Assembly (NCBI RefSeq): GCF_023195755.1
Contig: NZ_CP096203.1
Coordinates: forward strand, 1,116,001-1,180,000
Direction: 5' to 3'
Length of the DNA stretch: 64,000 nt
DNA from: Chryseobacterium nepalense
Lineage (GTDB): Bacteria > Bacteroidota > Bacteroidia > Flavobacteriales > Weeksellaceae
Made by a program: the position numbers and the translations under genes. Below the pieces are notes generated by a model. The model ran no database searches, was not told the DNA's origin, and saw only the letters and a program-made list of their open reading frames with translations. The stretch's first letter is position 1. Every line of letters starts with the position of its first letter. Of the stretch, positions 62,136 through 64,000 are shown in pieces.

Positions 62136-64000
62136 TTATTCGGAGATTTTTACTGTGTCTCCTTTTGAATGCGCATTCATCTGCGGCGCATAATAATTCT
62201 GGATCGTGGTAATTCCGTTTGAGAATTTTCCGGAAGCGTTCGCTACATAATCATATTCAAATACATATTTTCCTTTCGGCATATACTGAATATAGAAATT
62301 CGTGGAAGCATCCTTTGTGGATTGATAATAGCCTAAATTATTTTTCCACTGGTATCCGGATAGTACATCCAAAGGTTCAAAACCAGCTGCCCGCATGTCT
62401 TTGATATGAATAAATTCCATGGCACGGTCTGTATTTAAAATCATTCTTACCGTAACTTTATCTCCTACTTTCAACGGAGTTTCCGGTGTTATTTTCTGTA
62501 ATTCTTCACCGTTGACTGTTTTGATTTTTCTGTACAATTCTTTTGTTACCGACAGATAATTTTCTGAAGATTTGATTTTGTCCAGATCTTCATAATATTG
62601 CCAGAATAAACCTCCCTGAACGATTCCCGGTCCCGGCTTGGTAATGGTAACCTCAGCAAGATTTTTATTAAGAACATCCGTTTTTATTGTAGATTTCACA
62701 TAACCGCTTGCCTGGGTTTCCGGCTTCAGTTCTTTTCCACCCCAAATAATGGTTGCTTTATCACTTTCAGCAGAAGTCCATGATTTTCCTGAATTTAGGA
62801 TCGTGAAAATTACTTCCGAAGTTGCTCTCGAGCTTCCCCATGAATTCACTTCTTTCTGTGTGATCAGCCAGATTTTCAAATCTTCAATAAATTTCTGATC
62901 GCTTGGCTTTAATGTATTAAATGCTTCCAACGCTCCGGCATGATTCACAACTTTTGAGCTGAACCAACCCCAGTCGTCAAGATTCTGTTTCCAGTAAACG
63001 CCCTGAGCTTTTGAGTCTACGGAAGTTTCTTTTAAATAATTCATTAATTTATCCGAAACATCTTTCAAACCGAAATCATTCATCAGTAAAGCAGTACGAT
63101 GCAATCCGAAAAATGTGAAATCCGTGATTTTTGCTGTTTTTGCTTTTTGTTTTACCAGTGATTTTATTGTCTCGCTTTTTACTGTTAAAGGATATTGTTT
63201 TTCCCAGTAATTCCGGGTATCAAGATACTCCAGCGTCCAGTTGTTCAGGATATTTTCTTTATTTGATTTAAGCGAAGCCGAAGTACCATATTTAGCAATC
63301 TCGTTATCTACATACTGAATGAGTTTTTTAACCAAATCATTTTGTTCGGAGCTTTGATAATCATTTACATGATCTTTCAGCCAAATATTAATTTTTCCTA
63401 AGTTTTTCAGGATATACAATGATGTGGAATAGGAACTCGGATATCCCTGATACCAGGAGAATCCGCCATCAGGATTCTGCAGTTTTCTGAGATCATCCCA
63501 ATCCTGATTAATTGAATTTTTCATTGAATTTACATCAAACAACAATGCCAGTTTAGCCATTTGCTCTTCTTCATTTTTACTTTCCAAAACCCACGGCGTT
63601 TCTTCCAGTAACAATTGTTTTAATTCCTGGTTTTTCTCCAGATTGGAGTTTAATAATCCTTTATTCTGATATTCTTCAAAAACAGCTTTCATCTTCGGAT
63701 TAGCCCTGAAAATTTCTGAAGCCAAAACATCCGCAAACCATTTATTGAAGATCACATCGGCAGAATTATTCTGGTCATTTTTAAGGCTTGGAAGCGCAAA
63801 CATGATTTCCCAGATCGGATTGGTCGTTAATTCCAGCGTATTGGAAACATTGGAAATTGATGTTGAAGTTGTATTTTTAAGATTTTCCAATGTAAATGTT
63901 TTGGTTACACCTTCTTTCACGAAAATCGGAACCGCATCTGTCACCAGCATTCTGTTTGGTAAAACAGCCACCGCTTTTTGTTCGCCATCGGAAAACTGAC
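62136..64000 (-). CDS. Alpha-2-macroglobulin family protein, C-terminal part (partial)
   Basis: The frame is open to the window edge, so this is the 3' part of a larger gene; a GTG near 63971 is not the start. The visible 620 residues hold the end of an MG domain (FSDGEQKAVAVLPNRMLV), the thioester-type helical domain (about 100-390: LQNPDGGFSWYQGYPSSYS) and the receptor-binding-like end (GYQWKNNLGYYQSTKDAS). Where homologues have the CxEQ thioester, NSADVIFNKWFADVLAS is seen, so the thioester Cys is missing. Bacterial relatives are periplasmic protease traps or structural proteins, often cotranscribed with a pbpC gene, which may lie outside the window. Confidence 0.88.
   Translation of the reverse strand, partial: QFSDGEQKAVAVLPNRMLVTDAVPIFVKEGVTKTFTLENLKNTTSTSISNVSNTLELTTNPIWEIMFALPSLKNDQNNSADVIFNKWFADVLASEIFRANPKMKAVFEEYQNKGLLNSNLEKNQELKQLLLEETPWVLESKNEEEQMAKLALLFDVNSMKNSINQDWDDLRKLQNPDGGFSWYQGYPSSYSTSLYILKNLGKINIWLKDHVNDYQSSEQNDLVKKLIQYVDNEIAKYGTSASLKSNKENILNNWTLEYLDTRNYWEKQYPLTVKSETIKSLVKQKAKTAKITDFTFFGLHRTALLMNDFGLKDVSDKLMNYLKETSVDSKAQGVYWKQNLDDWGWFSSKVVNHAGALEAFNTLKPSDQKFIEDLKIWLITQKEVNSWGSSRATSEVIFTILNSGKSWTSAESDKATIIWGGKELKPETQASGYVKSTIKTDVLNKNLAEVTITKPGPGIVQGGLFWQYYEDLDKIKSSENYLSVTKELYRKIKTVNGEELQKITPETPLKVGDKVTVRMILNTDRAMEFIHIKDMRAAGFEPLDVLSGYQWKNNLGYYQSTKDASTNFYIQYMPKGKYVFEYDYVANASGKFSNGITTIQNYYAPQMNAHSKGDTVKISE

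Noticed and set aside
63969..63971. GTG start of the macroglobulin-like gene
   Set aside because: The frame is open to the window edge and the residues before it (FSDGEQKA) match the family, so the gene continues outside.

Overview
The window looks like a chromosomal segment of a Chryseobacterium-type flavobacterium (Bacteroidota, Flavobacteriales, Weeksellaceae). The DNA is AT-rich. Several genes have the Bacteroidota -7 promoter box TAnnTTTG. There is a SusC/SusD pair, there are two proteins with type IX secretion C-terminal domains, and Sec signal peptides consistently leave Gln at +1. A class A2-type beta-lactamase of the kind found in Chryseobacterium is also present. No phage, plasmid, rRNA, tRNA or CRISPR locus was seen. 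The only mobile element is a small Y1 transposase interrupted by an amber codon.

Layout. 1-157: 3' end of an unknown gene. 175-4986 (minus): GH2 beta-mannosidase, GxxExxY protein, CutC, Tat-exported glycosylasparaginase. 5083-9844 (minus): a sulfur island with two YeeE/YedE-type proteins, a CstB-like persulfide dioxygenase/rhodanese, a TauE/SafE exporter and a Crp/Fnr regulator. The exporter and the dioxygenase operon share an identical 18-bp upstream element at identical distance from the promoter, and a 138-142 bp tandem repeat flanks the exporter gene. 9861-16201: GH20 hexosaminidase, the two subunits of a CoA transferase separated by an oppositely oriented ABC exporter, and a DoxX-like protein. 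16378-25792: a secreted purple-acid-phosphatase-like protein, ribosomal protein L19, a GH5 glucanase, a beta-lactamase, 3-hydroxybutyryl-CoA dehydrogenase, a GT-C-like membrane protein and a small acidic protein. 25844-39692: mostly housekeeping genes (pheT, dnaN, diacylglycerol kinase, purL, purB) with a META lipoprotein, an M23 peptidase, an orphan barstar-like protein, a WG-repeat protein and the transposase with its palindromic repeats.

40331-51845 (minus) is a polysaccharide utilisation locus read as susC-susD-LamG lipoprotein-two GH144-like endo-glucanases-esterase-GH3 beta-glucosidase; beta-1,2-glucan is the best guess for its substrate. An intrinsic terminator separates susCD-lamG from the hydrolases, and a GC-rich hairpin lies before the esterase. 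The two GH144 lipoproteins differ in their export-signal residues, which suggests one is on the surface and one is periplasmic.

52276-64000: DUF4197 lipoprotein, DUF493 protein, ArsC-like protein, deoxynucleoside kinase, a beta-propeller-like secreted protein, a lipoprotein glutaminyl cyclase, small SRPBCC/VOC/DUF1569 proteins, a second T9SS-secreted protein, and the 3' part of an alpha-2-macroglobulin-like gene whose thioester motif is lost.

Two themes join distant genes. Beta-mannosidase, glycosylasparaginase and GH20 hexosaminidase form a plausible N-glycan salvage set. The glutaminyl cyclase would cap the N-terminal Gln of the sixteen Sec-exported proteins encoded here.
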